A stretch of DNA of 64,000 bases from Glycomyces tritici (lineage in GTDB: Bacteria; Actinomycetota; Actinomycetes; Mycobacteriales; Micromonosporaceae): positions 62,001 to 126,000 of the forward strand of contig NZ_JAUEMJ010000008.1 of the NCBI RefSeq assembly GCF_030403505.1, in the 5' to 3' direction. Numbering within the stretch: the first letter of the stretch is position 1; the number at the start of each line of letters is the position of its first letter. Shown here piece by piece: positions 33,852-42,620 of this stretch. Below the pieces are notes generated by a model. The model did not search any database. It was given only the letters and a program-made list of their open reading frames with translations, and was not told the DNA's origin. Both the position numbers and the translations under genes were made by a program.

Positions 33852-34771
33852 GCCTCGCGCCGCTGCGCCGCCCGAGGCGGCTCGTCCCCGGGGACCGGAT
33901 CGCGGTCGTCTCCCCCGCGAGCCCGTTCCCCGAGGGCGGCTTGGACGCCGGGCGCGCGGTGCTGCGCGGCTGGGGCCTCGAACCGGTCGTGATGCCCAGC
34001 GCCACCGCGACCACGGGGTTCCTGGCCGGGCACGACGAGGCGCGGGCGGCGGACTTCGCGGCGGCCTGGCTCGACCCGTCGATCGCGGCCGTGATCGCCT
34101 CGCGCGGCGGGTACGGGTCGCAGCGGATGATCGACCGCGTCGACTGGGAGGCGCTGCGCGCGGTCGAACCGAAGGCGTTCATCGGGTTCAGCGACATGAC
34201 GGCGGTGCACGAGGCGGTCGCCCTCGAACTGGGCACCGCGTCGGTCCACGGCCCCATGCCGACATGGACGCGGTTCACCGGCAGCGCCGGGATGCAGGAG
34301 GAGCTGCGGCTCCAGCTCTTCGCACCCGAACGGGTGCAGCGCATCGAGTCCCCGACCGCCGCGCCGCTGCGGGGCGGCACCGCCACCGGGGTCACCTTCG
34401 GCGGCACGCTGACGCTGCTGGCCGCCGGGGCCGGCACGGTCCACCACCGGCGGGACGTCGCGGGCGGGCTGCTGCTCCTGGAGGACATCGGCGAGGAGCC
34501 CTACCGGATCGACCGGGCCCTGACGCAGCTGCGGCGGGCCGGGTACTTCGCGGGGCTCGCCGGGATCGTGCTCGGGTCCTGGGCCGACTGCGGGCCGTAC
34601 GAGGCGGTCCGCGCGGTCCTGCGCGACCAGCTCGCCGGCCTCGGGGTGCCCGTGGTGGAGGAGTTCGGGTTCGGGCACTGCGCGGGATCGCGCACGATCC
34701 CGTTGGGCGTCAAGGCGACGCTCGACGCGGACGCCGGGACTCTCCACTTCGCGGTGCCGGCGCTGGCCTGA
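33848..34771 (+). CDS. S66 family LD-carboxypeptidase (muropeptide type)
   Basis: This 307-residue serine peptidase has its nucleophile, Ser115, in GFSDMT, a Glu in LLLEDIGEEPYRID and His277 in GFGHCAG. This is the Ser-Glu-His triad of LdcA and MccF enzymes. LdcA removes the terminal D-Ala from L,D-linked murein tetrapeptides in the cytosol; MccF-like members cleave other amide conjugates. The neighbouring D-aminopeptidase and the NagZ/NamZ/AmiE-type genes favour the murein role. I chose TTG at 33848 (TTGA overlap with the S9 gene) because GGAG lies 8 nt upstream and it gives the normal family N-terminus. Confidence 0.85.
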   Translation: MSLAPLRRPRRLVPGDRIAVVSPASPFPEGGLDAGRAVLRGWGLEPVVMPSATATTGFLAGHDEARAADFAAAWLDPSIAAVIASRGGYGSQRMIDRVDWEALRAVEPKAFIGFSDMTAVHEAVALELGTASVHGPMPTWTRFTGSAGMQEELRLQLFAPERVQRIESPTAAPLRGGTATGVTFGGTLTLLAAGAGTVHHRRDVAGGLLLLEDIGEEPYRIDRALTQLRRAGYFAGLAGIVLGSWADCGPYEAVRAVLRDQLAGLGVPVVEEFGFGHCAGSRTIPLGVKATLDADAGTLHFAVPALA

Positions 34772-34780
34772 TCTTCATCT

Positions 34781-34820
34781 GAAAATATTCTCCGTAGTCT
34801 TGCCTTCACTTGAAGTTTTC
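34781..34820 (+). promoter_or_regulatory. Paired GAA-TTC motifs upstream of the NagZ-type gene
   Basis: GAAAATATTC (34781-34790) and GAAGTTTTC (34812-34820) lie about three helical turns apart in a short AT-rich patch that is unusual for this DNA. A related GAAAACTTTC occurs in the promoter dyad of the peptide ABC operon (23778-23787). The pattern suggests one regulator for both halves of the island; which protein binds is unknown. Confidence 0.4.
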
Positions 34821-34896
34821 TGCCAGGATGAGCCGATCGGGATAACCGGCCCATATAGGGCCGCGCCGGTCCCGGCCGCCCCACCTGGAGGAGCCC

Positions 34897-36672
34897 ATGA
34901 AGCATCCCCGCCGGACCGTGCTCGCCGCCGCCCTCGGCGCCGCCGCAGCCGCCGCCACCGCGAGCACCGCCGAAGCCCACGGCCAGAGCGAGAAGCGATT
35001 CGTCAAGCGCCGCTTGAAGGCCATGGGCCTGCGGGAGAAAGTGGGCCAGCTCTTCACGGTCTACGCGTACGGGCGCACGGCCGACACCACTGACGCCGCG
35101 GACGTCGCGAAGAACCAGGAGACGCACGGCGTGAACAACGCCGCCGAGCTCATCGCCGCCTACAAGGTCGGCGGCATCATCTACTTCACCTGGTCGAACA
35201 ACGTCGCGAACCCCCACCAGATCACCGGCCTCTCCAACGGCCTCCAAGCGGCCTCCACAGCGGACGGCGGCGAGCCGCTGCTCATCGCCACCGACCAGGA
35301 GCACGGACTGGTCGTGCGCATCACCGCGCCCGCCACGCAGCTGCCCGGCGCGATGGCGCTCGGCGCGACCCACGACACCGGCGCCGCCTATGAGGCGGCC
35401 GTCATCAGCGGCACCGAGCTGCGCGCCATGGGCCTGAACCTGAACTTCGCGCCCGACGCGGACGTGAACGTCAACCCCGCCAACCCGGTGATCGGCGTGC
35501 GCTCCTTCGGATCCGACGCCGCGCACGTCGCCGGCTTCACCGCCGCCCAAGTGGAGGGCTACCAGGCGCGCGGGGACCTCGCGGCGACGGTGAAGCACTT
35601 CCCCGGCCACGGCGACACCGAGGACGACAGCCACACCGACCTCCCGCAGATCGACCACACCTACGAGGAGTGGCAGGAGGTCGACGCGCCGCCCTTCCGC
35701 GCCGCCGTCGACGCCGGGGTCGGCGCGGTCATGAGCGCCCACATCCAGTTCCCCGCCCTCGACCCGACCCTCACCCCCGCAACGCTCTCGAAGCCGATCC
35801 TCACCGGACTGCTGCGCGAGGAGCTGGGCTACGAGGGCGTCATCGTCACCGACTCCCTCGCCATGGAAGGCGTGCGCGAAGGCTACGGCGACGACCGCAT
35901 TCCCGTGCTGGCGCTGCAGGCCGGGATCGACATGCTGCTCATGCCCGTCGACCTCGACCTGGCGTACAACGCGGTCCTCGACGCCGTCGCGAACGGCGAA
36001 CTCACCGAGAAGCGCATCGACGAGTCCGTGACCCGCATCCTCGGACTCAAGTACCGGCTCGGGCTGTACGCGGACCCGTACGCCGACCCCGACGAAGTGG
36101 CCTCGATCGTCGGCACCGCCGCGAACCTGCAAGCCGCCCAAGCGCTCTCGGACCGCACCACGACCCTCGTCCACAACGACGGGACCCTGCCGATCCCCCA
36201 GGACGGCGGTCCGCTGCTGGTCACCGGCTGGGGCGAGACCACCACGAACCTGCTCGCCGCCGAGTTCACGAAGCGCGGCTTCACCCCGACCCGCGTCGTC
36301 ACCGGCATCGCGCCCACGCAGGCGCAGATCGACGCCGCCGTCGCCGCCGCGAACGGCAAGGGCTTCATCGCGGTCAGCACCAACGGCGTCGCCGACAACC
36401 CGAGCCAGGTCGCACTCGTCAAGGCGCTCAACGCCACCGGCGTGCCCGTGGTGGCGCTCGGCGTCAAGAACCCCTACGACATCGCGCACCTCGTCGAGGA
36501 GGTCAACGCCTACCTGGCGACCTACTCGTACTCGGCGGACGGCCTCGAATCGGCCGTCGCGGCCGTCCTCGGCCACCTCGACCCGCAAGGACGGCTGCCC
36601 GTGGACATCCCGCGGGCCGACGACCCCGAGTCGGTCCTGTTCGCCTTCGGCCACGGCCTCTCGTACGAGTAG
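34897..36672 (+). CDS. nagZ: Secreted GH3 beta-N-acetylglucosaminidase (NagZ-type)
   Basis: This 591-residue GH3 enzyme has an exported N-terminus with a twin-arginine-like RRTVLAAAL signal. The NagZ-specific loop KHFPGHGDTEDDSH (233-246) carries the His-Asp acid/base dyad, and the nucleophile is Asp319 in VTDSLAM. A second domain of about 200 residues follows the barrel, as in Bacillus NagZ. It removes non-reducing GlcNAc from muropeptides or chitobiose-type substrates outside the membrane. GGAGG lies upstream of the ATG. The next two genes encode NamZ- and AmiE-type enzymes, the same trio as in the Bacillus subtilis muropeptide-rescue operon. Confidence 0.88.
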   Translation: MKHPRRTVLAAALGAAAAAATASTAEAHGQSEKRFVKRRLKAMGLREKVGQLFTVYAYGRTADTTDAADVAKNQETHGVNNAAELIAAYKVGGIIYFTWSNNVANPHQITGLSNGLQAASTADGGEPLLIATDQEHGLVVRITAPATQLPGAMALGATHDTGAAYEAAVISGTELRAMGLNLNFAPDADVNVNPANPVIGVRSFGSDAAHVAGFTAAQVEGYQARGDLAATVKHFPGHGDTEDDSHTDLPQIDHTYEEWQEVDAPPFRAAVDAGVGAVMSAHIQFPALDPTLTPATLSKPILTGLLREELGYEGVIVTDSLAMEGVREGYGDDRIPVLALQAGIDMLLMPVDLDLAYNAVLDAVANGELTEKRIDESVTRILGLKYRLGLYADPYADPDEVASIVGTAANLQAAQALSDRTTTLVHNDGTLPIPQDGGPLLVTGWGETTTNLLAAEFTKRGFTPTRVVTGIAPTQAQIDAAVAAANGKGFIAVSTNGVADNPSQVALVKALNATGVPVVALGVKNPYDIAHLVEEVNAYLATYSYSADGLESAVAAVLGHLDPQGRLPVDIPRADDPESVLFAFGHGLSYE

Positions 36673-36681
36673 GGGCCTCCC

Positions 36682-37926
36682 ATGCAGCGCAGAAGACTCC
36701 TCGGGAGCGCCCTCGCCGGGGCCGCACTCGCGACCACCGCCGCCGTCCCCGCCCGAGCCGGGGGCAGGCGCGTCCGCACCGGCATCGAAGTCCTCGCCGA
36801 CGATGACTTCGCCGAACTCGCCGGCCAGAGGGTCGGGATCATCTCCAACCCCACGGGCGTGCTCCCCGACCTGAGCCACGAGGTCGACCTCATGCACGCC
36901 AGCGGCAAAGTGGACCTCGTGGCCGTGTTCGGCCCTGAGCACGGCTTCCGCGGGGTCTCCCAGGCCGGAGAGGGCGAGGACTTCTTCCTCGACCCGAAGA
37001 CCGGCATCCCGGTCTACAACGCGTACAACAACAAGGACCAGATGGCCGAGCTCCTCGCCGCGGCCGGCGTCGAGACGCTCGTCTTCGACATCCAGGACGT
37101 GGGCTCGCGGTTCTACACGTACATCTGGACCATGTACCTCGCCCTCGAGGCCGCCGGGCAGCTCGGCCTGCGGTTCGTCGTGCTCGACCGCCCGAACCCC
37201 ATCACCGGCCGCGAGGCCGCCGGGCCCGTGCTCCACCCCGAGCACGCCACGTTCGTAGGCCTCAAACCGATCGCGCAGCGCCACGGCATGACCGTGGGCG
37301 AACTCGCGTCCCTCTTCAACGGCGAGTTCGTGCCCGCCCCCGCCGACCTCCACGTCGTCAGGATGCGCGGCTGGAAGCGGGACATGCACTTCGAGGAGAC
37401 CGGCCTGCCGTGGGTCGCGCCCTCCCCGAACATGCCCACCGTCGCCACCGCCGTCGCCTACCCCGGGACCTGCCTCTTCGAGGCCACCGCGCTCTCGGAG
37501 GGCCGCGGGACGACCAAGCCGTTCGAACTGCTCGGCGCGCCGGGCATCGACCACGCCTGGGCCGAGGCGCTGCAAGGAATCCCGGGAACGCGCTGCCGCG
37601 AGGCGTACTTCACGCCCACGTTCTCGAAATGGGCCGGGAAGGTCTGCGGCGGCGCCGAACTCCAGGTGGCCTCCCGGCGCGACTTCGACCCGATCCGGAC
37701 GGCGCTCGCGATGATCATCGCCCAGCGCCGCGCCTACCCGCAGTACGGGTGGCGCTCCCAGGACACGACCTCGTTCTGGCTGGACAAGCTCACGGGCAAC
37801 CAGGCCGTCCGACTGGCGATCGAGGCGGGCGCGGACGTCGACGAGGTGACGACGCTGTGGGCCGACGAATTGGATGCGTTTTCCGAGCAAAGAGAATCGT
37901 ACTTGCTCTATCGCCGCACCGCTTAG
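36682..37926 (+). CDS. namZ: Secreted exo-beta-N-acetylmuramidase (NamZ, DUF1343)
   Basis: This 414-residue exported protein begins with a Tat-like signal (QRRRLLGSALAGAAL). The DUF1343 body includes the motifs GIISNPTGVLPDLSHE, FGPEHGFRG, DIQDVGSRFYTYIWTM, DRPNPITG, PSPNMPT and LSEGRGTTKPFE. DUF1343 was assigned as NamZ in Bacillus, releasing non-reducing terminal MurNAc from peptide-free glycan. It starts 10 bp after the NagZ-type gene. The functional assignment follows the family and the operon context; no catalytic residue test is possible here. Confidence 0.85.
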   Translation: MQRRRLLGSALAGAALATTAAVPARAGGRRVRTGIEVLADDDFAELAGQRVGIISNPTGVLPDLSHEVDLMHASGKVDLVAVFGPEHGFRGVSQAGEGEDFFLDPKTGIPVYNAYNNKDQMAELLAAAGVETLVFDIQDVGSRFYTYIWTMYLALEAAGQLGLRFVVLDRPNPITGREAAGPVLHPEHATFVGLKPIAQRHGMTVGELASLFNGEFVPAPADLHVVRMRGWKRDMHFEETGLPWVAPSPNMPTVATAVAYPGTCLFEATALSEGRGTTKPFELLGAPGIDHAWAEALQGIPGTRCREAYFTPTFSKWAGKVCGGAELQVASRRDFDPIRTALAMIIAQRRAYPQYGWRSQDTTSFWLDKLTGNQAVRLAIEAGADVDEVTTLWADELDAFSEQRESYLLYRRTA

Positions 37927-37953
37927 TGATGGCACGATAACCAGGAGACACGA

Positions 37954-39693
37954 ATGCAGCGTCGAACCATGCTCGGGGGCGCGGCGGGGGCGGCGCTGGC
38001 GCTCGCGTTCGCCTCCCGCGCCAACGCCGAGGAGATCCCCTCAATGCCCGAACTCACCGGCCCGCCAACGGCCGGCCCCTACGACGTGACCTTCCCCGAA
38101 ACCCCTGCACGGCTGCGGTACGGATCCTGCCGCGAAGCCCGGCTCACGCCCGCCCACATCGCCCGCATCGCCCCCGGCCTGGACTCCTTCATGGAAGGGC
38201 CGGCGCCCGCGTTCCCCGGCTACACCGTGCTCGCGGCGCGTCACGGCGTCGTCGTCGAGCACGCCTCCGGCGGCCACCGGCTCCGCTACTCCGGCTGGGA
38301 CGAGACCGCGAAGACCGCGGTCGAACTGCCGCCCGAGCAGTGGCTGCCCGCCGCCGACGACACCGTCTACGACCTGGCCTCGATCTCGAAGCTGTTCACC
38401 GCCACCGTCACCGGCGCGCTCATGGACGACGGCCGCATCGACCTCAAACTGCCCGTGGTCGACTACCTGCCCGACTTCGACGCCCTCGACCCGCAGAAGA
38501 CCCCGATCACCTTGGGGCACCTGCTCTCCCACACCTCCGGCATGATCGCGTTCATCAACCTGTTCGGACTGCCCGACGAGCAGGCGCGCATGGAGGCGAT
38601 CTACGCCCGCCCCCTGCGCCGCCCGCCCGGCAGCGGCTACGAGTACTCCGACCTCAACCTGATCGTGCTCGGCAAGATCCTCGAGATCGTCACCGAGAAG
38701 CCCCTGGACGCGCTCGTGGACGAGATCATCTGCGAACCCCTCGGGCTCAAGGACACCGGGTACAACCCGGTCGACCGGGCCCGGACCGCCGCCACCGAGT
38801 ACCAGCCGTGGACCGGCCGGGGCATGGTGCACGGCGAGGTGCACGACGAGAACGCCTGGGCCTTCGGCGGCGTCGCCGGGCACGCCGGCGTCTTCGCCAC
38901 CGCCTGGGACCTCGCGGTCTTCGGCCAGATGATCCTCAACGGCGGCCGCTACAACGGCACCGAGGTCCTCACCAGGAACACCGCCCGGCTCATCTTCACC
39001 GACATGAACTCAGGGCAGGGCGAGAGCGCCGCGCGCGGCCTCGGCTGGCAGCTCGGCCAGCGCTGGTACATGGACGCGATGAGCTCACCGGTCACGGTGG
39101 GCCACACCGGGTACACCGGGACGTCGCTCGTGCTCGACCCGCTCGCCGGGACGCTGCTCGTGCTCTTGACGAACCGGGTGCACCCGACGCGGAACCGGGG
39201 CACGGCGAGCGCGTACCGGCGGGCGGCGAGCCGCCCGATGGGCCGGGCCGTGCCGGTGCGGATCAAGGACAGGGCCTGGTACGCGGGCCAGGCCGACGCC
39301 GCGACCGCGACGCTGACGGGGGTCCTGCCGCGCGCGGTCTCGGGGGCCAAGGCGTCGTTCAAGCTCTGGTACGACACGGAGGCGACCGACGTGGCCGTGT
39401 TCGAGGCGAGCCCGGACGGCACCGCGTGGACGGCCGTGCCGCTGGACCTGCGCACCGACGACCACTGCTGGCGGGCCGAGGGGGTGTTCTCGGGGTTCGC
39501 GGGCCGGCAGTGGATCGACGCTGCCGCGGTGCTGCCCGAGGGGACGTCGCGGGTGCGCTGGCGGTACACGAGCGACCCGAACTACCAGGGGCGCGGCGTG
39601 TACGTCGAGAAGGTCAAGGTGCGCGAGGGCCGCGCCCTCCTGTGCGAGGACGCGGACCTCGAGCCGGACGGCTGGGAGCCGGTCGGCGACTAG
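37954..39693 (+). CDS. Secreted beta-lactamase-fold serine hydrolase (AmiE-like) with extra C-terminal domain
   Basis: This 579-residue protein begins with a Tat-like signal (QRRTMLGGAAGAAL). Residues ~60-420 are a class C beta-lactamase/penicillin-binding fold, with SISK at 143-146 (nucleophile S143), a YSDLN motif and GHTGYTG as the third motif. Residues about 430-579 form an additional beta-rich domain of unknown function. Bacillus AmiE (YbbE), encoded beside nagZ and namZ, has this fold and cleaves the MurNAc-L-Ala bond, so the same role is likely. A D-amino-acid peptidase is the alternative. The gene starts 28 bp after namZ and its stop overlaps the convergent epimerase-like gene. Confidence 0.8.
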   Translation: MQRRTMLGGAAGAALALAFASRANAEEIPSMPELTGPPTAGPYDVTFPETPARLRYGSCREARLTPAHIARIAPGLDSFMEGPAPAFPGYTVLAARHGVVVEHASGGHRLRYSGWDETAKTAVELPPEQWLPAADDTVYDLASISKLFTATVTGALMDDGRIDLKLPVVDYLPDFDALDPQKTPITLGHLLSHTSGMIAFINLFGLPDEQARMEAIYARPLRRPPGSGYEYSDLNLIVLGKILEIVTEKPLDALVDEIICEPLGLKDTGYNPVDRARTAATEYQPWTGRGMVHGEVHDENAWAFGGVAGHAGVFATAWDLAVFGQMILNGGRYNGTEVLTRNTARLIFTDMNSGQGESAARGLGWQLGQRWYMDAMSSPVTVGHTGYTGTSLVLDPLAGTLLVLLTNRVHPTRNRGTASAYRRAASRPMGRAVPVRIKDRAWYAGQADAATATLTGVLPRAVSGAKASFKLWYDTEATDVAVFEASPDGTAWTAVPLDLRTDDHCWRAEGVFSGFAGRQWIDAAAVLPEGTSRVRWRYTSDPNYQGRGVYVEKVKVREGRALLCEDADLEPDGWEPVGD

Positions 39694-40691
39694 GTGAGCG
39701 GCCGGGGCGCGTAGGCCTCGGCCAGCCGGTCCATGGTTTTGTCGATGTCGGCGTCCACGGTCTGGTGCTCGGGGTGCGCGTCGAACCAGGCGACGACCTC
39801 GCGGGCGCCGAGCCGGTAAGGGGTCGCGCCGAGCCCGAACTCGGGGACGAGGCGCTTGAGCTTCGCATTGTCGAAGACCATCGAGTGGGCCTTGTCGCCG
39901 AGGAGGCCGGCGCCCCAGCGGGGGTCGGCGGCGGCGATGGCGTCGCTGGGGACGTGGGCGAGGTTCGGTTCGACCCCGGCGGCTTCGGCGACCCAGCCGA
40001 AGATCTGGTTCCAGGTGGGGGCTTCGTCGCCGGTGATGTGGAAGGCCTCGCCGATCGCGTCGTCCCGGCCGAGGAGGCCGGTGAAGCCGACGGCGAAGTC
40101 GCGGGCGTGCGTGATGGTCCACAGTGACGTGCCGTCGCCGTGCACGATGACGGGCTTGCCCGAGCGCATCCGGTCGAGCACCGTGTAGCCGCCGTCGAAG
40201 GGCAGCATGGTCTCGTCGTAGGTGTGGGAGGGCCGGATGATCGTGGCGGGGAAGCCGTTGTCGCGGTAGGCCTTGACGAGGAGGTCCTCGCAGGCGATCT
40301 TGTCGCGCGAGTACTGCCAGAACGGGTTGCGGAGCGGGGTGGACTCGGTGACGGGCAGGCGCGCGGGCGGGGTCTGGTAGGCGCTGGCGGAGCTGATGAA
40401 CAGGTACTGGCCGGTGCGGTCGGCGTACAGGTCGATGTCGCGCTGGACCTGCTCGGGGGTGAAGTTGACCCAGTTGACGACGGCGTCGAAGGTGCGGTCG
40501 GCGAGGGCCTCGCGCACCGACTGCGGATCGTTCGCGTCGCCGGTGAGGAGGGCGACCTCGGGCGGGAGGGTCCGCTCGGAGGTCCGGCCGCGGTTGAGGA
40601 CGGTGACGTCCATGCCGCGGCGCACGGCCTCGCGGACGCAGGAGGTGGAGATGCGGCCGGTACCGCCGATGAACAGCACGCTGACGCTCAC
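39690..40691 (-). CDS. NAD-dependent epimerase/dehydratase-like SDR
   Basis: This 333-residue extended short-chain dehydrogenase has the nucleotide-binding loop FIGGTGRIST (about 7-16). The catalytic Tyr/Lys pair appears as WQYSRDK (Y..xxK), preceded by the SSASAY segment. It resembles isoflavone-reductase-like and nucleotide-sugar epimerases; the substrate is uncertain. Start GTG with AAAGGGG 7 nt upstream. It converges with the AmiE-like gene (stops overlap by 4 bp) and is separated from the small membrane gene upstream by 44 bp. Confidence 0.8.
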   Translation of the reverse strand: MSVSVLFIGGTGRISTSCVREAVRRGMDVTVLNRGRTSERTLPPEVALLTGDANDPQSVREALADRTFDAVVNWVNFTPEQVQRDIDLYADRTGQYLFISSASAYQTPPARLPVTESTPLRNPFWQYSRDKIACEDLLVKAYRDNGFPATIIRPSHTYDETMLPFDGGYTVLDRMRSGKPVIVHGDGTSLWTITHARDFAVGFTGLLGRDDAIGEAFHITGDEAPTWNQIFGWVAEAAGVEPNLAHVPSDAIAAADPRWGAGLLGDKAHSMVFDNAKLKRLVPEFGLGATPYRLGAREVVAWFDAHPEHQTVDADIDKTMDRLAEAYAPRPLT

Positions 40692-40735
40692 GTGAAACCC
40701 CTTTTTCGGTCGATGACGGCCCCACCCTACCCGTG

Positions 40736-40912
40736 TCAGCGGCGGCGGAGCGGGTTGCGGCGGAACGAGCGGCTCTCACCGCTGAGCAGGGCGCCGGCGA
40801 GAAATCCGAGCCCGCCGAGTACCAGCACCAGCAGGACGGCCACGGCCTGTCCGACGATGATCGCCAGGGCCAGGATCATCCCGGCCAGCATGCCCACGTA
40901 CGACGCGCGCAT
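40736..40912 (-). CDS. Small DUF2273-like membrane protein, orphan paralogue
   Basis: This 58-residue ORF starts at ATG 40912 with GAGGAGG 5 nt upstream. It has two adjoining hydrophobic helices (about 5-22 and 25-43) and an SGESRSFRRNPLRRR tail. It matches the 58-residue DUF2273-type protein of the Asp23 cluster (43496-43672) in length, in the start M-x-A-S-x-x-G-x-x-A-G and in the LSGE motif after the second helix. It therefore looks like a separate copy outside the cluster. Its function is unknown; relatives accompany Asp23 envelope-stress proteins. Confidence 0.7.
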   Translation of the reverse strand: MRASYVGMLAGMILALAIIVGQAVAVLLVLVLGGLGFLAGALLSGESRSFRRNPLRRR

Positions 40913-40994
40913 GGCGCCTCCTCGTTGTCGCGGGCCGCGAAGGGGGCGGCCCGATCCACTGTGGGTACCCGTTCGGGCGGCGGCGAACCGGAGT

Positions 40995-41022
40995 CGCGCC
41001 GCCCCGGCGACGGGGCGGCGCG
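40995..41022 (-). terminator. Terminator hairpin after the DUF1206 gene
   Basis: A perfect 12-bp stem, CGCGCCGCCCCG (40995-41006) with its complement (41011-41022), is closed by the GNRA-type tetraloop GCGA. It lies 40 bp beyond the DUF1206 stop and before the small membrane gene. Confidence 0.6.
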
Positions 41023-41062
41023 GTCGGTGTCGTTCGCGATCGCGCCCTCGCGCGACCGGGCC

Positions 41063-41911
41063 TCAGACCTTGCGGTACTTGGCCTGGAAGAAGCAGTAGA
41101 CGCCGAAGCACGCGATGCCGAGGGCGACCAGGCCGAGGACCCACGGTCCCCAAGGCGTGCCGGCCAGCGTCTTGAGCGCGGCGTCGAGGCCGCCGGCCTT
41201 CTGCGGGTCGTAGGTGACCGCCGCGGAGACGATCAGCGCGCCGGCGATGGCGTACGCGACGCCCTTGCTCGTGTATCCCGCCGTGCCGAGCCGCCGGACG
41301 GTCCGGTGTACCGACGGGTCCATCTGCCCGGTGTTCAGGTGCTTCTCGAACTTCTTCGTCAGGCCGTAGACCACCAGGCCGACGCCGACACCGGCCACGA
41401 CGACACCGGCCAGGCCGACCAGGAACCGGCCGCCGCCGGAGTCCATCATGGATGAGGCCGAGGACTGCTGGCTCTGCGACTGCGACGCGTTCGCGCCGCT
41501 GACCACCTTGTAGCCGAGGTAGGCGAAGTAGAGGTAGAGGACCGTGCGGCAGCCGGAGACGACGCGCTCGGCCACTGCGGTGCGGTCCTGCGGGCCGCTC
41601 TCGCCGATCGCCGCTTCGAAGGCCTGCCAGACGGCCATCGCGACCATGCCGATGATGATGGCGATGACCAGGAACTCGCCGGCCGGCTGCCGGGCTATGG
41701 CCGTCAGGGCGCCGGACTGGTCGGTCTCGCCGGTCGAGCCGCCGAAGGCGACCTGCAGCGCGAGCCACGCGAACATGAGGTGAATGGCGGCGTAGGCGAT
41801 GAAGCCGCCGCGTGCCAGGAGTTCCAGCGGCTTGCTGTCGGCCGCGCGTGAGACGGAGTTGCGAACATTATGGGGGGAGGACATGCCGCCATGAGTTTCC
41901 GATGTCGACAC
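41063..41911 (-). CDS. DUF1206 membrane protein
   Basis: This 282-residue integral membrane protein is built from three repeats of a two-helix unit, each opening with a Gly/Ala-rich R(G/L)GFIAYAAIH-type motif (about residues 33, 118 and 210). That is the DUF1206 arrangement; the function is unknown. A Ser/Gln-rich loop (ASQSQSQQSSAS) near 143-154 separates repeats two and three. The start may be the GTG at 41911 or the ATG at 41884; neither has a convincing ribosome-binding site. It lies downstream of the Asp23-type cluster on the same strand, 145 bp away. Confidence 0.8.
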   Translation of the reverse strand: MSTSETHGGMSSPHNVRNSVSRAADSKPLELLARGGFIAYAAIHLMFAWLALQVAFGGSTGETDQSGALTAIARQPAGEFLVIAIIIGMVAMAVWQAFEAAIGESGPQDRTAVAERVVSGCRTVLYLYFAYLGYKVVSGANASQSQSQQSSASSMMDSGGGRFLVGLAGVVVAGVGVGLVVYGLTKKFEKHLNTGQMDPSVHRTVRRLGTAGYTSKGVAYAIAGALIVSAAVTYDPQKAGGLDAALKTLAGTPWGPWVLGLVALGIACFGVYCFFQAKYRKV

Positions 41912-42056
41912 GTCTCAAACGCTTCCCGGGCGTCGAAGCCGCTGGACGGGGAACGGCGCCGTGCCGTGTCGATACCGTCCAGGGAGATCTGCAGGCCGTC
42001 GCCAGCCCCGGCGCCTACGCCGAGCCGGCCTCGGTCTCGGCGGGCATGAGCGGGAC

Positions 42057-42620
42057 TCAGTGGACGCGGGGCGTGCGGCGGGCCCGTTCGCGCTTCGGGC
42101 CGTCGACGATGACGCGGACGGTGACCTCCCCGTCGGGGAAGGCGGTCGCGACCGACGCGGCGAGGTCGCCGGTGGCCTTGATGAGGGAGGCGCCGTCGGC
42201 GCGCGGGTCGACGTGGGCGTGGAGCCGCACGAGCTGGCCGCCGCGGATCTCGAAGCGGCGGCTGGTGACGCGGTCGACCGGCGCGTGGCGTTCGAGATCG
42301 GTGCGCAGGCGGGGCGCGACGGAGCGAACGTCGAGGTCGACCCGGTCGGATCCGGTGCCGGCCAGGGCGACCCGCCCTTCGGTGCGGCGCGGGAGCCGCG
42401 AGACGAGCCACCACAGGGCGAACACCGCGAGCACCACCGCAGCGGCGAGCGCGGCCCAAGGGAACCAGTCGGCGTCCACGGTGGAGTGCACCGTGTCGGT
42501 GTCGAGCCGGTTCCACACGCCGGCGAGGTCGAAGCGCCAGTCGACGACGGCGGCACCTCCCGCGAGGAGCAGCAGGCCGATGACGGCGGCGGCGGGGCGG
42601 TCGATCGCGGGTCTCCTCAT
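42057..42620 (-). CDS. DUF6286-type membrane protein of the Asp23 cluster
   Basis: This 187-residue protein has two N-terminal membrane helices (about 12-30 and 54-74). A soluble alpha/beta domain follows, with the VRLHAHVDPRAD strand and EVTVRVIVDG near the end, resembling one half of an Asp23 domain. Its ATG overlaps the stop of the AmaP-like gene as ATGA. It is the last gene of the cluster, and a weak hairpin (42019-42041) follows. A role in anchoring Asp23-type proteins at the membrane is inferred from the neighbours. Confidence 0.7.
   Translation of the reverse strand: MRRPAIDRPAAAVIGLLLLAGGAAVVDWRFDLAGVWNRLDTDTVHSTVDADWFPWAALAAAVVLAVFALWWLVSRLPRRTEGRVALAGTGSDRVDLDVRSVAPRLRTDLERHAPVDRVTSRRFEIRGGQLVRLHAHVDPRADGASLIKATGDLAASVATAFPDGEVTVRVIVDGPKRERARRTPRVH

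Noticed and set aside
34501..37935. 1144-residue minus-strand frame
   Set aside because: It lies opposite the NagZ- and NamZ-type genes, has shadow composition and no recognisable domain.
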